Shown here piece by piece: positions 25,301 to 40,300 of a DNA stretch of 64,000 nt. The stretch comes from Molossus alvarezi (Eukaryota; Chordata; Mammalia; Chiroptera; Molossidae). The notes under the pieces were generated by a model that searched no databases, had not been told where the DNA came from, and saw nothing but the letters and a program-made list of their open reading frames with translations. The stretch spans positions 165,220,290 through 165,284,289 of the forward strand of contig CM073885.1 in the NCBI GenBank assembly GCA_037176705.1, written 5' to 3'. How positions within the stretch are numbered: position 1 is the stretch's first letter; each line of letters starts with the position of its first letter. A program made the translations under genes and the position numbers.

Positions 25301-28300
25301 AGGTTATTTCTACTCCCGAGTCCCATAGGAAAAACTTGTAACTATGTATAAAGCCCTGTTCTGTTAAAAAAAAAAAAAAAGGTTCCAAGGATTTTTAATG
25401 ATGAAGTCTTTGTTAATATACTTTATACATTCTTTTGGGAATTGCCACCATGGGACGGGAGATGTATTGGTATTGTAGTATAGGGGATTAAAATAACACT
25501 AGTGACCCCCTGTTAGTAGAACATGACTTTTGAGTTCTTCTTACCTGTGATGATTGTGGACGGCTTCACTGAACCACTGAAACTATTATTCAGGCCAACT
25601 GCTGACAGAAGCATGTACAACTACTTGCAAAATTAGGTATTCTATCTATAGCAACTGAGCATTTTATTTTAATATGTACTATTCATTACTACATTTTAAT
25701 CAATTAAGGCTAAATAGCGTTGACTTCATTGAAAATGTAACCAATAGATTTTGTTGGGGAAAATATGACTAATGCAAACTACTCAGTGGTCAGAAGGTAA
25801 ATTACAGAGGGAAAAGGAAGGTAACAGTAATAATAGTAATTTCTTTTAACTTTTAACTCTTTTTTTTAATATTTATTTATCCTCACTCGAGAGGGCATTT
25901 TTTTCCTTTTTTTTTTGATCAGATATAGTGGGAGGGAGAGAGAAAGAGAGAAACATCTACGTGAAAGGGACACATCGAGTGGCTGCCACCCGCACGACCA
26001 ACCAGGGCCGGGGACAAACTGCAACTGAGGTACGTGCCCTTAGCGGGAACTGAACCCAGGTCTCTCTGGACCGCAGGCCGATGCTCTAACTGCCGAGCCA
26101 AACTGGCCAAGGCATAACTCATTTTTTTTCTAATGGTAAAAGAAAAATTTTTGTTTTGATTAAAGCAATAAAAGTAGCACCAGGAGAAGAAAAGGCCTAA
26201 GGGATAGACCTGGGGCATGGTCTGTAGTATAGGCTCAATAAGAGACATATAAACCTCCACAAAGTGATTCTTGAAATAAATGAGCAGACTGAGATACATT
26301 TACATTGCATAAATAATCATGATGATGATAACAACAACAATAATACCTGACCAGGGGCTTGAAAAGGCAATGGTTCTGACTGAAGCTTTGCAGTAAGGAA
26401 ATACCGTAGCCTTGAATTTGGAATGCCAAGCTGAAAATTAGAGAGATCTGTATCAATTGTTAGCACCTAGTAAGGGAACTCATAAAGGTATACATTTAGC
26501 CTCTGCTATAAAAAATTACTGAGTTGCAGAATACTACTTTGAGCAAATTCTTAAACCCTTTAACTTGCTGCTTTGCACCTTTATTCTGAATGAAGTAAAG
26601 ATTGAACCTGATAAAGCATATGTCTATGAGTCACATTCATTTTATATTTCTCAGGTAAGAAGTTATACTGACATTTATATATTCATTATTGATAATACAG
26701 TAACTATAAAATAAATAAAATATAGCTATTCTTGGCTATTTATTACCTCATTTTATTAAAAAAACAGGATTCACTGAATTTTAAAGTTAAAAGGCACTAC
26801 ATATTAAATAAAATTAGAAATCAGATGCATTGCCAATTTCCACAGTTGGACATCAAATTTTTTTTATCGGTGTTAAAGTATGACATTAGATTATACAGTC
26901 CATGAAAGACGGTTCCATGTGCAAAGTAAGTGCTCACGCAATAAAGATTTGTTGAATAAATGAACAACTGAAATGAGTAAGATGGATAGAGGTTACAATC
27001 CCCTTATTATCTATAGCATCTATTTTTCCCCCTTGCAATATGAATTGAATATATACTTGACCATAAACTCTGATCCTATAGAGCAGTCACTATGAATGAT
27101 AAGTTGTTTTTTTAATGTACTTGCTTTGCAGTCTTAGGATATACTTAAGTTCAATAACAAGAACAAAAATGAAGACAAAAACATGGACATCTAATTTTTG
27201 AAATGCGTTTTCTTTTGATTTTAGGGCAGAGAACTATAAAATAGAAAAAGATAGCAATAGGCTAACAAACAGAAAGACAAAAGGAAAATAGACAGTGACA
27301 CTTGTAATAGCAAAGATCTGCCAAATTTTTATAATCAATTTCTTACCCATGAAATAGAAGCAATGTTTGTATTTCAATGGTATGCCCCCCCAAAAAGGAA
27401 TTAAAAAATTATCATATGTTCCTTTGTTTAATTTTGGATTATTTTGAAGCATTACTACAATACAGCACACATAGGTTGGAAATACCATATGTCACATATT
27501 TTCAAAACATACTGTCATTTTTTTTCTGTGTAGAAAGAAAAATATATTCTCTCTGAGCTTCAAGGTATGTATTTTTCATAAAATATGTATAAATGAATGT
27601 AAAACCCATGTCTGAAGCAATTTTAAGATTTACCTATAATATTATCGAAATAGGTCCATTCTTCTTACTGATTCAAATTCCCTTTGAGAAAATTTATATA
27701 AGAGTTTATAATTGCGGTACCTACAGAGGTTGGTGATAATAGGAATTCTTGGTACTGAAAGCCACAGTTTTCTATTGTTTTTATTAACAGGTCTCTGAAA
27801 AGACAAAAGTAAAAGAAAAAAGAAAAGCTTTCAACTTAAAATTGGAAATTAGGTTCTTATATAAAATATTATACATAAAACTTCATTTTAAGTGAAAACT
27901 GTAACTCCATTCAAGTTGTTTAGAAGGAGAATAATCCTAGGTCTTTATTAAGTACAGTACTTGAGAAATTATATTTCTCAAAAAAAAAAAAAGACAGATA
28001 ATTTTTATTATAAAGCTGTCAGATAATTTATACAAACGTGTGAGAGACAGAATTGCTAATCTACCGATGATAAATTTGCTATGGGAACTGGAATTATCTG
28101 TAGTAAATCAGATGAGGAAACACTGTTAAAGACGACAGCAAAATAAAAAGGTGCATGCTTTCTCTCCAGCTGGGCTACCATCTGAAATGGCCCCTACTGG
28201 GCTTGCTTCTTCTAACTGAATGACAGAAAAAGCCTGTTCACAGGACCAATTCTTTTTTTTTCTTCTTTCTTAATTAAATTTATTGCGGTGACATTTGTTA

Positions 28301-31300
28301 ATAAAATTATATAGGTTTCAAGTGTACAATTCTATACCATACGATTGCATTGTGTGCCCACCACCCACAGTCAAGTCTCCTTCTGTCACCACATATTTGG
28401 CCTCCTTTGCCCTTTACCACACCCCCTTCTGGTAACCACCATACTGTTGTCTGTGTCTATGAGTTCTTATTTGTTTGCTTTTCTTGTCTGTTCATTTGTT
28501 GCTTTCAGTTTTATATCCCACATATGAGTGAAATCATATGGTTCTTAACTTTTTCTGTCTGACTTATTTGGCTTAACATGATATTCTCATGATTCTTCAA
28601 TAGATGATTGGATAAAGAAGATGTGGTACATATATAAAATGGAACACTGCCCAGTCACAAGAAGAGATAACATACTGTCATTTGCAACAACATGGATGGG
28701 TCTTAAGGGACAATTCTTACTGAAAACATTTCTACTTCTAAAGAAATAGGTACCAATATAAGCAGCTAAAATGAGAAATACCCTTCTCATCAAAATTGCT
28801 AAATCTGGAAAAATTCAAAAATCAGAACAGAGAGAATCAGTTTATCTTAACCTTGTGAGGCTTTACATTATTAATTGGCCAAAATCATTATTAATGAATA
28901 AAATATATAACATATATAAAATGTCAGAATGTACGTGTTTATTTTTAAGATCTTTATTTCACAATAGCTCCTACTATAAAATTTACTATGTCTAAGATGA
29001 ACACAAGACAATACATGTTTTACCTTGTAGAAGATACTTCAAAACCTTTAACATTTTCTAGAATAATATACTTCGGTAATTTTTGTAATCTAAAAAAAAA
29101 ATACAAAAACAAAACAAATGGAATTCAAAAAATCTCACTGCTATGAAGAAAGAAATAAAGACATCCTTTACATGTGGAAAAAAGAAGGTAAGTAATTTTC
29201 TGAACTCTCTTTTTTTTTTATCCTCGCCCGAGGACATTTTTCCATTTTTTTGTTCAGATAGAGCGGGAGGGAGAGAGAGGAAGAGAGAGAGAGAGAAATA
29301 TCGATGTGAAGGGACACATCGAGTGGCTGCCACCCGCACGACCAACTAGGGCTGGGGACAAACTGCAACCGAGGTACGTGCCCTTAGCGGGAACTGAACC
29401 CGGGTCTCTCTGGACCACAGGCTGACGCTCTAACTGCTGAGCCAAACCGGCCAGGGCTGAACTCTCTTTTTTTATAAAAGAATTTTATAAGGCATGAAGA
29501 CAACTCATTTTATTTTCTCCCATAATCATGGTACACCTGATAAAGTTAACATTTGAAATGTTAATTCCCACTGAGTTTATCTCAAAACATGGGTTTGCAC
29601 AGAGCCTCTAAACTGCAACTCAAAGGGCTGCCATTTACACAGGGCTAGCACAGGCTTCCAGGCCATGGGCAATAGCATTCACTAACATAAGCTTCATCTG
29701 CATTAGTATTATGAGCAGAGGCAATAGAATTTAGCTACTAGGCTGTAATTCCCCATCACTCACTGTAGTGGCAACTATGGAATCAGCAAACATTTGCAGT
29801 TATTCTATTAGTCATACTAGAAGAAGATAAATGACATGCACAGTATCTATAAACAGCATGTATAAACTTCTAATCTCTATAAAAAAACCAACATCATATT
29901 CTTCCAGATCCAAAGTTTTACATTTAAGGTAAGCTTGTACAGGAATCTAAGGTTTTACCTTGGGAGAATATCTAGAATATATAAGAAGCTATTTGTCCTT
30001 GGATCAGTCACATCACCTTGTACACCAATTCTAAAGGGATTGAGAAAGCACAAATAAGTTTATTAAGAATCTTATGTAAAAATATCAAATCACTTACAAA
30101 ATTTTTAAAAATGAATTTCCAGTTGGTCTTCACTGAAAATATGATCATCTTTGTTGTTACAGAGAACAAAATGCATTTACTCATTTAATTTTTTTAAAAA
30201 GCCACACTTAAAAAATAAACACACTTAAAAATTACTTTTACAAAACAATATGCCAAATAACTTACATGAGGCAAAGAACAACATGAAGTCAACGAAGAAT
30301 AAAATCAACTACCCTCTTAACATAACTTGGATTAGGAAAGATACACACACACACACACACGCACACACACACAATTTCACTGTTTGCTCTGTCCTAGATG
30401 ACACAACAAAAGCTCCAATGAATGAGCTGGTTGGATAGGGTGGTGAAGTAGAGCTGATGGCACTGACGACTTATCACCACCTAAACAATCCAAGTAGTAG
30501 GTAAGACTAAGACAGTCTTGTCCAATGTAAAAAAGAGAAACAAGCTAAAGGCTTGATTCTACAAGCAGGAATTGCAACTTGGTTACACTAAGTAGGTCAA
30601 AACAGGTCACATAAATAGGCAGTATCTGGACTAGCAGTTATTTTTTACAAATAAAAGTCAATATAATTAACTGTCTGATCACTATGCTGTATACCTGAAA
30701 CTAATGTAAAATAATACTGAATGTCAACTGTAATTGAAAAATTAAAAAAAAAAAATAGAGATTCAAATTATCAAGCACAAAGGAAGACTTGGATTGGGCC
30801 TCACGTGTGCAAACAGAGGACCTTGCAACTTACTAGCTTAATAGGTTTAAATGAGTAACTTAATATCATGGATCAGTTTCCTCATTCATACCTGACAGCA
30901 GGGCCAAAACCATCAGAGGACCTGAGGTCAGACAGGAGATTAGAGCAGACTTGAACAGATTCCTGGTTCAGAAATCCTGGTTCTTCTCAATTCTGGCCCT
31001 TTCCTTTCAGCAATTCTAAATGATGTCAGTGCTACAGAACCAGTTACTGCTGCCATCATTGTAAGACTATATAATGGAGCTGAAAACTTCCTATTGCCTA
31101 GGGACATTGTAGCCTGTAGTGCAATGACGCATGTAGTGCAATGCATTACTCACGTGTCTGTGGTGATACAGACATAAATGAACCTGCTCTGCTGTCAGTC
31201 CTATGAAAGCACAGCACAAATAATTATGTATAGTACTTGATAATGATAATAATCTAATAATCAACTATGTTGCTTAAATAATGGTTTATGTATTTACTAT

Positions 31301-34300
31301 ACTATACTTTTTATCATTATCTTAGAGTGTCCTCTTTCTATTGATTAAAATAAGTTGCTGTAAAACAGTGTGCCAGGTTACACTGGCAACAGACATATAT
31401 ATCATTTTCACCATGTCTCTTGATTGCATCATTTTGTCTTGTTTGATTTAATCTCATGTTGTCTTAGAAATTTAGTGTAGCCTTAGTGGACAGTGTGTAT
31501 AAAGCCTACAGTATGTACAGTAATGTCCCAGGCCTTCACTTTCACTCAGCACTCACTCAAAGGAGTCATCCAGAGCAACTTCCTGTCCTGCAAGTTCCAT
31601 TCATGGTAAATACCCAATACAGCTGAACCATTTTTCATCTCTTATACCATATTTTCACTGTACATTTTCTCTGTTTAGATACACAAATACTTAGCATTGT
31701 GTTACAATTTTCTACAGTATTCAGTGCAGTAACATGCTGTACAGGTTTGTAGCCTGGGAGCTATAGGCCACATCATGTAGCCTAGGTGTGTAGCAGGCTA
31801 TACCATTTACGTTTGTGTAGGTACACTCTGTGATGTTTGTGCAATAATAAAATTGTCTAGCCACACATTTCTCCAAACATGTCCCCATTGTTAAACGGTC
31901 CATGACTGTATCTTCTTAGGTGTAAAAGAGGTCTTGTCTAGTCACTGTATATCTACTACTGACCAAATCACTTTGCTCATGTGTCAGTGATTGCTATTTC
32001 CTTTATAATTAAGACTGAATTATAAATATGAGTAGATAAAAGGAATTATGAAAAATTTCAAAAATATGAAAATGCAGCTAATGAGCTTCAAAGTGTCCAT
32101 GCTCAAAACTATGGTATGATTTGATTTAATGAGTTCTTCAAAAGTACTCTTTCACAACCGAGAAATATTTATGATACATACCTTGTAAATGGCTGACAGG
32201 GAGGGCTCATTAAAATCATATTAAAAGATAATCTGTCAAACTCTTCTAATGTAATGCCCTAAGGAATGAACAATTGGGGGGGAAATGTAAAAACATGTAT
32301 AGAATGGGAAAGGAGTAAAAATGCTAATTACAACTAAATATATCAGAAATTATACCAGTTAATAGTTTTATTTACAACATCTAAAAGTTTATATAACACA
32401 ATACAACTTTTCAAATCAACTTCAGTTAAAGTCACTGTCCAAAGCAATCTTGTGAAGGAACCACAGCCGTGGAAAACGAAGTGACTCCCCCAGGCCCAGA
32501 GCCGGCAAAGCAGAGCTGGGATACTCCTTCCCTGGACCCTGCGCACGTCTTCCCCTCACGACTCCGCAAGTCTAACACTTGTGTTTTCCAGAGACAAACA
32601 TGGAGAACATATAACTAATGATTTTCAGCCTAGGGTCTAAGCCATTTTTAGACACCTGTCTAACAATGTTTTTTTATTTAGGAAATGTGATGTACTGACC
32701 AGTCACCATCCCTTTCATGTATGTCTATGTTAATATACCACCAAATGGAAAAAGGTTCTGTTTTTCAGTTATGCACAATTATTATATTGTTTCATAGTTG
32801 TGTGTAGTCAAAGAACTTCCAAAGAATTGTAGATAAGATTAATCAAAAAAATCCTTACTGGTTTAAGTAGTTGGAAAATGTGCTACTTTGCTCCTGTTTC
32901 ATAAATCAGAAGATAAACACAGAGGAACACAGTCATGGGCTTGCCACTCTCAGGAAGCACTCTCAGCGTGCAGTCTTCACCAGACAGTTAAAGCAACAAG
33001 CCCAGGACACAATGTTCCTAACTATGACACACTTCTAAGAAGTTTAAGTACATTAATAAAGTAGGAAAAGCTTTATTCTGAGTTCTGTAAAGACTGAATT
33101 AACCTGGGGGACACATTAGTTGTCTCTATTGTATTAAAAGTTTAAATGTAGCCCTGGCCAGTTTGGCTCAGCGGTTAGAGCGTCGGCCTGCGATCCAGAG
33201 AGACCCAGGTTCGGTTCCTGCTAAGGGCGTGTACCTTGGTTGCAGTTTGTCCCCGGCCCTGGTTGGTCGTGTGGGTGGCAACCACTTGATGTGTCCCTTT
33301 CACGTAGATGTTCCTCTCTCTCCCCTTCCTCTCCCTCCCTCCCACTCTATCTGAACAAAAAAATGGAAAAATGTCCTTGGGTGAGGACAATAAATAAATA
33401 AATAAACAAAAGTTTAAATGTACACGTCTATCATTTTTAGCTCGCTGGCTTTTAAGTGGTTCAAGATATCTATGCAAAATGAAATTGGAATTAAATGTTG
33501 AAAAGTTCCTAGGGCACCTCTGGAACACTGGGTTCTAAAGAAAACAATCTGGCCCTGGCCAGTTTGGCTCAGCAGATGGAGCATCAATCAGTCTGCGGAC
33601 CGGAGAGTCCTGGGTTCGGTTCCCTTTATTTCTAAATAAATAAAGAAAACAATCTGAAAATCACAAATGAATCATTTTTTAGAAAACACAATTAGACAGT
33701 ACATCACACTCAAGCTAAATGGCCTGTTAGCACAGGGCCATGTGAAACGCACCTTACTGATTTCACAACTGAAATGTGGATTGATTAAAGGTATATTCCT
33801 AAAACTGAAGTAAAAATAAAACAATAGTCTTCTACATCAGGAGCATCCTATGTCTAGAATCTAAAGGAAGGAAACTGTTAATGCCTTCAATATGGCTAGA
33901 CATGAGAAATTACAATTTTAAAGGAATCTTGAAAACACATAGTGAATTTTTTATAGTACAATCCAAATGATAGAACAGTTACGTAAAAAATAATCACACT
34001 ACTCACAATTTTATTTAACCTGGCATTCTAGGTCAATAAATGCATTGGGATTCAAGTTATAGAGATACACAAATTATCTTTTCTGTTCTTTATTGACTTC
34101 AGACAGAGAGGAAGGGAGAGGGAGAGAGAGAGAGAGAGAGAAACATTGATTAGCCACCTCCTGCTTGCCCCCCACTGGGGATTTGGCCCACAACCTGGGC
34201 ATGTGCCCTGGCCGGGAATCAAACCGGCGACCTCTTGGTGCATGCATGGGTTGATGCTCAACCACTGAGCCACACCAGCCAGGGGCACAAATTATCTTAA

Positions 34301-37300
34301 TACAGTTAACCCTTGAATAACGTGGGTATGAACTGCATGGGTCCACTCATCCATGGATTTTTAAAAATAAATGTGGAGGGCTGACCATAAGTATTATTCT
34401 ATGCCAGCTATTTTCAACCTTTTTCATCTCATGGCACACATAAACTAATTACTAAAATTCTGCAGCCCATCAAAAAATATACTTTTGCTAATCTGAGAAA
34501 AAAAGTAATAATTTTGATTCATTCACATCAGATAGCTATTGTGTTGGCTGTTGTCACTTTTTTAAATTTGACAATCTAAGGGAAAAGAGGTCAGTGCCCC
34601 TGACTAAACGGTTAGGTATTGCATATTTAAAAATTCTTGTGGCACCCCCGTGTGCTGCATGCAGCACACCAGTTGAAAATCGCTGATCTATGCCATTTTA
34701 TATAGGGCATTTAAGCATCTAGGAATTTGGGTATACACAGTGGGGTCCTGGAACTAATCCCGCACAGGTACTGAGAGACACATTAATTTTTTGAGAGTTA
34801 AAAGTTGTACGTGATGCATGTATTTGACAGACCTAGAGCAATTACTCTCCTGCTGAGGTTCTAGTACAGATGTAAGAAAAAAGGGTCATTGTGCTGTCTG
34901 ATTGTGGCAGCCAAAACTGAATGGGGAACTATGGGAGAAAAAAGCTAAATGTGGATTTTTGAGGCATGGGGGTCCTGACTCCCATGCTGTTCACGGGTCA
35001 ACTGTAATTTGACATTTTCTTTTTAATCCTCACCCCAGGATATTTTAATTGATTTTAGAGGGTGAGAGGAAGGGAGAGAGAGAGTGAAAAACATCGATGT
35101 GAGAAATATTGATCAGTTGCTTCCCATATGCATCCAGACCAGGGATTGAATCCACAACCTAGGTATGTCCCTGACTGGGAAACAAACTCACAACACTTTG
35201 GTATATGGGATGATGCTTCAACCAACTGTGTGTTTATCAGCCCAAGTAAAGTCTCCTTCCATCACCATTTATCCCCCTTCGCCTTCTTCCACTCCCCCGA
35301 CCCCTTCCCTCTAGCAGTCACCATACTGTTGTCTGTGTCCATGAGTCTGTCTTTCATTTTTTTCTTTGCTTAATCCATTCACCCTTCTCACCCAGCCTCA
35401 TGCTCTCTCCGCTCTGACTGCTGTTAGTCTGTTCTCTGTATCCATGAGTCTATCTCCACTCTGTTTCTTAGTTTATTTTTTCATTAGATTCCACATATAA
35501 GTGAAATCATATGGTACTTGCCTTTCTGACTAAGCCTCCTTATTAATGCACCAATTGTTCCTCATACTATTTTTAGTTAACTATTAAATACACTAATAGT
35601 TCCTTGTACTACTTTTAGCACAATACATTTTGAGTTTTCCAAGCAGATCCAATTATTCTTTGGAATCCTCCTTAATATTTATATACTACTTCTCTTGTCT
35701 AAGTGCACTAGCTAATATCCACAACAATATTAAGTAATAGTGCAAATCCTTGTCTTATTCATTATTTTAATGAGAATGCTCTTTTAAAGATTTATCATTT
35801 AACACGCCACTGGATTTGGAGATATGTACATATGTGTGTGTATGTGTTTAAACACAAATATAAACACATGTGCATGTGCACAAATAAAACCAGTGTCATA
35901 TATGTCTTGTGGTAATCTTCACTTGTTCTAATTTTGCTAAGAAAGATTAACAATAACCAGAAGAAACTGTATTTTGTCAAATGTTTTCTAACATACAGTT
36001 TTGCTCTTTCCGGTTATTAAGTTGTTCAATAATATTAATAGAATTTCTAAATACTAAACTACTTTTATATTCTCAAAACAAAATCCATTTAGGTGATGCT
36101 ATATTATTCTTTTAATGTGCTTCTGACATATGTGGTCATATTTTACTAAGACTTACTGTTTATATTCATGACAAATGGTTTGCCTATTTTGTGACATATA
36201 GTAGGTATTCAATAAAACTTGCTGAGTATTTCCTACTATTTCCTGCCCTGTGAACTCTGATGTTATTTTGTATATGAATAGTCATGAGAATTAAATCTTT
36301 CTTAAGGATTGCACTAATAATCATTCTAAAGTAACTTTCTATGACTCTTAAATGCTTCTTTGCCTTTAAGTCCATCTTATATTAATTATGAAACCTGTTT
36401 GTCCTTTGTTGCCATTGGCCTGGTATTTGCCCATTTTTAAGGTATAATATGTTGTTCATTAAACAATGTTCATCAATTAATTCATTAATGTTTCTGAGTA
36501 TCTACTATATGCTAGGCTAGGTCTGAGAATACAAAAATGAACATACAGCAAGGTTGCTGCTCACAGAAAGTTTATATAGTGGTGACTGGTATATGTCTCC
36601 TTTTCACCTAAATAAATAACAGCTTTTAGTTTTATTACTAGTTATCTTCATAACTGAGGAGTCGTGCTCCTGGTTAAAAAGCCATATGTGATTTTTCAGG
36701 CCTGACTGCAGGCAATTCCAAAGGCTGTGCGGCAGGGCAAAGGCTTCCCTGGGGAAGCTGCCCTCACACTCCAGGCCTCACACTCCAGGCCTGGTGGTGG
36801 CCAGCTATCTTAGTCTCTGAGGCCAGTTGCAGCCAAGGTCTTTGGCCCCCAGGCCAGCCACGCTCTTCACATATTTGCATTCCTAGGTCTCTATCTGAGG
36901 CCTTGGGCAGAAGTCCTCTTCAGGAGCCATTGTTTCTGCCAAGGCCTCCTTACAGGAGGAGGGAGGAACCATGAAGATACTTCTCCCCACTTGGACTAAC
37001 AGCACTTTCCACATCTATCTTAGCACCCCACAACCTTCCCCCAACACCAAGGGTTTCCTCAACAGTGAACGGACCCCACATCTGTGCTAATTCACCAAGT
37101 CTCCACCAGTGTGCAGTCACATGGGGAAATAAAACGGGGGAGGGAGGTGCCTGAGTTTTCTTTGCTTTGTGAGAGACTTGCTTTTATCACCACAGCACGT
37201 GATTAAGGCTTCCCTCTTTCATTGTGCCTTGTTGCTTTAATCAGCTCCTCAAACCTCTGCTCAGTCAACTTTCCCGGTTTAGCTGGGCTCTTTACAATAA

Positions 37301-40300
37301 CATTAAATACTGTCCTAAAAATCTACAGCTTCATTTTCCTTTCAAGAAATAGACATAGTTTTTGAGTCTCATTCTCCTTTCGTACTCCAATTACATCATA
37401 TTTCTATGTTGAAAGGGTTTACATATTCACCCTGTTTTCTAACTGTAATTTCTTTCCTCTCAAGGCGGCTTCATTTCTGGGTTTTCTACTTTGATTCATC
37501 TCTTGCTTAGTTAGATTAAATGATTGAGTCTTTTTTTTTTTTCCAATAAAGGGTTGTGGATGCTTTAGTTAATGAGTTGTTGTAGGTTTTTATTTTAGGA
37601 ATTTTTTCATCTATTTCTGTTAATATTCTTCTTCCATTCGTTCTATTATCTTCTTCAGGGCACTAATTATGTTTATTATGGATCACTTTTGTCTTTAATA
37701 GTTATCATTTATTCTGAAACATTCTGATCTGTATTCTTTTCTATTTTACTTTGCTTTATTTTTCTCAACGTCCATTCTTTTTTCTACTCTGCCATGACTT
37801 TTATTTCTATAATCATTTCATTTTTCTTCTGTTTTTTTTTTCCAGACCACTAAAACTTCTCAAGTTCTACTGTTGTCTTATTGCCTTTTGAGCTGTTATA
37901 TATATATATATATATTTGAGTTCTTGTTTTGAAGATATGTTTTATTTTAATGCTTCAAGCTCCCAGAGACATGTTTGAAATTTTCTTCTTCTTAACATAA
38001 TTTTTCTGTTGTACATTCTGCTTTTTTTATGATAGTAAAAAATACTATCTTAGTACAGTCTAAAACTGGTTCCTAATTATTATTCATTTTTAAACTTATC
38101 TTTATTATTGAATGAATTAGATGCCCCTTTTTTTTCCCCTAAAGACCCCCCTCCTCCCCACTCCCATCTCCCTCCTGCCTTTTCCCACACTATTGTCAGT
38201 GTCCATTGGTTACACATGTAATTTCTTTGGTTTATCTCTTCCCACCCCAACTCCCCCTTCCCTTTGAGGTCTAACAACCAATCTGTACATCTTAATCCCT
38301 TCACCTTCTTCACCCATTCCCCCATCTGGAAACCAACAGAAAGTTCTCTGTATCTATGAGTCTGTTTCTGTTCTGCTTGTTCATTTTGTTTATAGATCCA
38401 ATTGTTGATAGATATGTATTTATTGCCATTTTATTGTTCATATATATATTATTTTCTCCAAGAAGACCCTTTAATATTTCATATAATACTGGTTTGGTGG
38501 TGATTAAATCCTTTAGTTTTTTCCTGTCTGAAACTCTTGATATGTCCATTGATTCCAAATGATAGCTTTGCAGGATAGAGAATCTTGATTATAGGTTCTT
38601 CCTTTTATCACTCTGAATATTTCTTGCCACTCTTTTCTGTCCTGCAAACTTTCTTTTGAGAAATCAGCTGACAGTCTTATGGGAACTCCCTTGTAGGTAA
38701 CTAACTGCTTTCCTCTTGTTGCTTTTAAGATTCTCTCTTTGTCTTGAACCTTTGCATTTTGATTGTGATGTGTCTTGGTGTGGGCCTCTGGGGGTTCATC
38801 TTGTTTGGGACTCTCTGTGCTTCCTGAACTTGTATGTCTGTTTCCTTCACCAAGTTAGGGAAGTTTTCTAACAGTATTTCTTCAAAAAGGTTTTCAATTT
38901 CTTGCTCTCTCCTTTCTCCTTCTGGCACCCCATGCCACAAATGTTGGTACACTTGAAGTTGTCCCAGAGGCTCCTTACACTATCCTCATTTTTTTGGATT
39001 CTTTTTTATTTTTGCTGTTCTGATTGGGTGTATTTTGCTTCCTTAAATACAAATCAATGATTTGCTTCTTGGCTTTACCTACTCTGCCATTGGCTCTCTG
39101 TAAATTATTCTTTATTTCAGTTAGTGCATCCCTCATTTCTGACTGTGCACCCTTCATTTCTGACTGGTCCTTTTTCATGCTCAAGGCCCTCACAAAATTC
39201 ACTGAGCATCCTTGTAAGCAGTGTTTTGAACTCTGCATCTGTTAAGACTGCTTTTCTCCATTTCATTTAGTTCTTTTCCTGAAGTTTTGTTCTGTTCCTT
39301 CATTTGGGACATGTTTCTTTGTCTCCTCATTTTGGCTGCCTCCCTGTGTTTATTTCTATGTATTAGGTAGAGTTGCTATGTCTCCTAGGCTTCCTAGGGT
39401 GGCCTATTGTAGTAGCTATCCTGCAGGGTCCAGTCCCTAATCACCCCAGCTGGGCCCTCAAGGTGCACCCTTGTGTGGACTGTACACCCTTCTCTTGTAA
39501 TTGAGTCCTGATTGCTGTTGGCATGTCAATGGGAGAGATTTACTCAGGTTGATCAGCTGCAAGGACTGGCTGTGGCCACTGACCACTGACCTCTGACTAC
39601 CTTGGAGGACCAGCTGTACAGGGGCCCACCACACAGAGCAAGACTTACTTCATCAGGGCTCTGGTACCCACTGAGTCTAATCTTTGAGCATATCGCTTGT
39701 GCATGTGGTTGGGTGGTGGTGTTTCGCCACGTTCTGAAGCTGTCCACTGGATATGCTGGCTCTGGGGCAAGGTCAGCCACTGCCTGTATTCTACTTGGGG
39801 CCATAGGCATAAGCTACAAAGTGACCTGCAGATGGCTGCTTCCTGAGCTGGGCTTAGAGGTGCCCAAGCAAAACCAAGCTGTGAATCAAGGATGGCTGCT
39901 TCTAGTGCCAGGCCTGGGGCCACTTAGTGAGAGGTATGGAGCTTGCTGAGGCCAGATGCTGCTTTTTTGAGAGAATTTCTGAAACAGGAGCCAAGACGGG
40001 CCATTCCTATGATAAGTCATTGAAAACAGCTTGGGTGGGCCTGAAAGGTAGGTGGAGTGGGGCCTCAGAAAATCACCAGGGTGGACCAAACAGTATAAAC
40101 TAGGTTGCCAGAGTCCCAGATATGGCGGCCGTCTGCCTGCCCTCTGGGGGAAGGGCTCACCAAAGGAAAAACGGCCTCCTCCAGCACGTTTGTCAGGGGG
40201 AAAGCCCCCTCTCCAGCTCTCACCCCTGTGCCAAACAGCTCAGTTCTTCCCTGTATGTCTCTGGTGCCTTTCGAGCTGCCTTCCCCATGCTGGAGCCAGT

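Noticed and set aside
32182..32258. Asn71 in place of human Asp just before the TRDMT1 catalytic loop, as a possible loss of function
   Set aside because: I recall Asn at this site in rodent DNMT2, and all catalytic residues (PPCQ, ENV, RxR) are intact, so this is ordinary variation.
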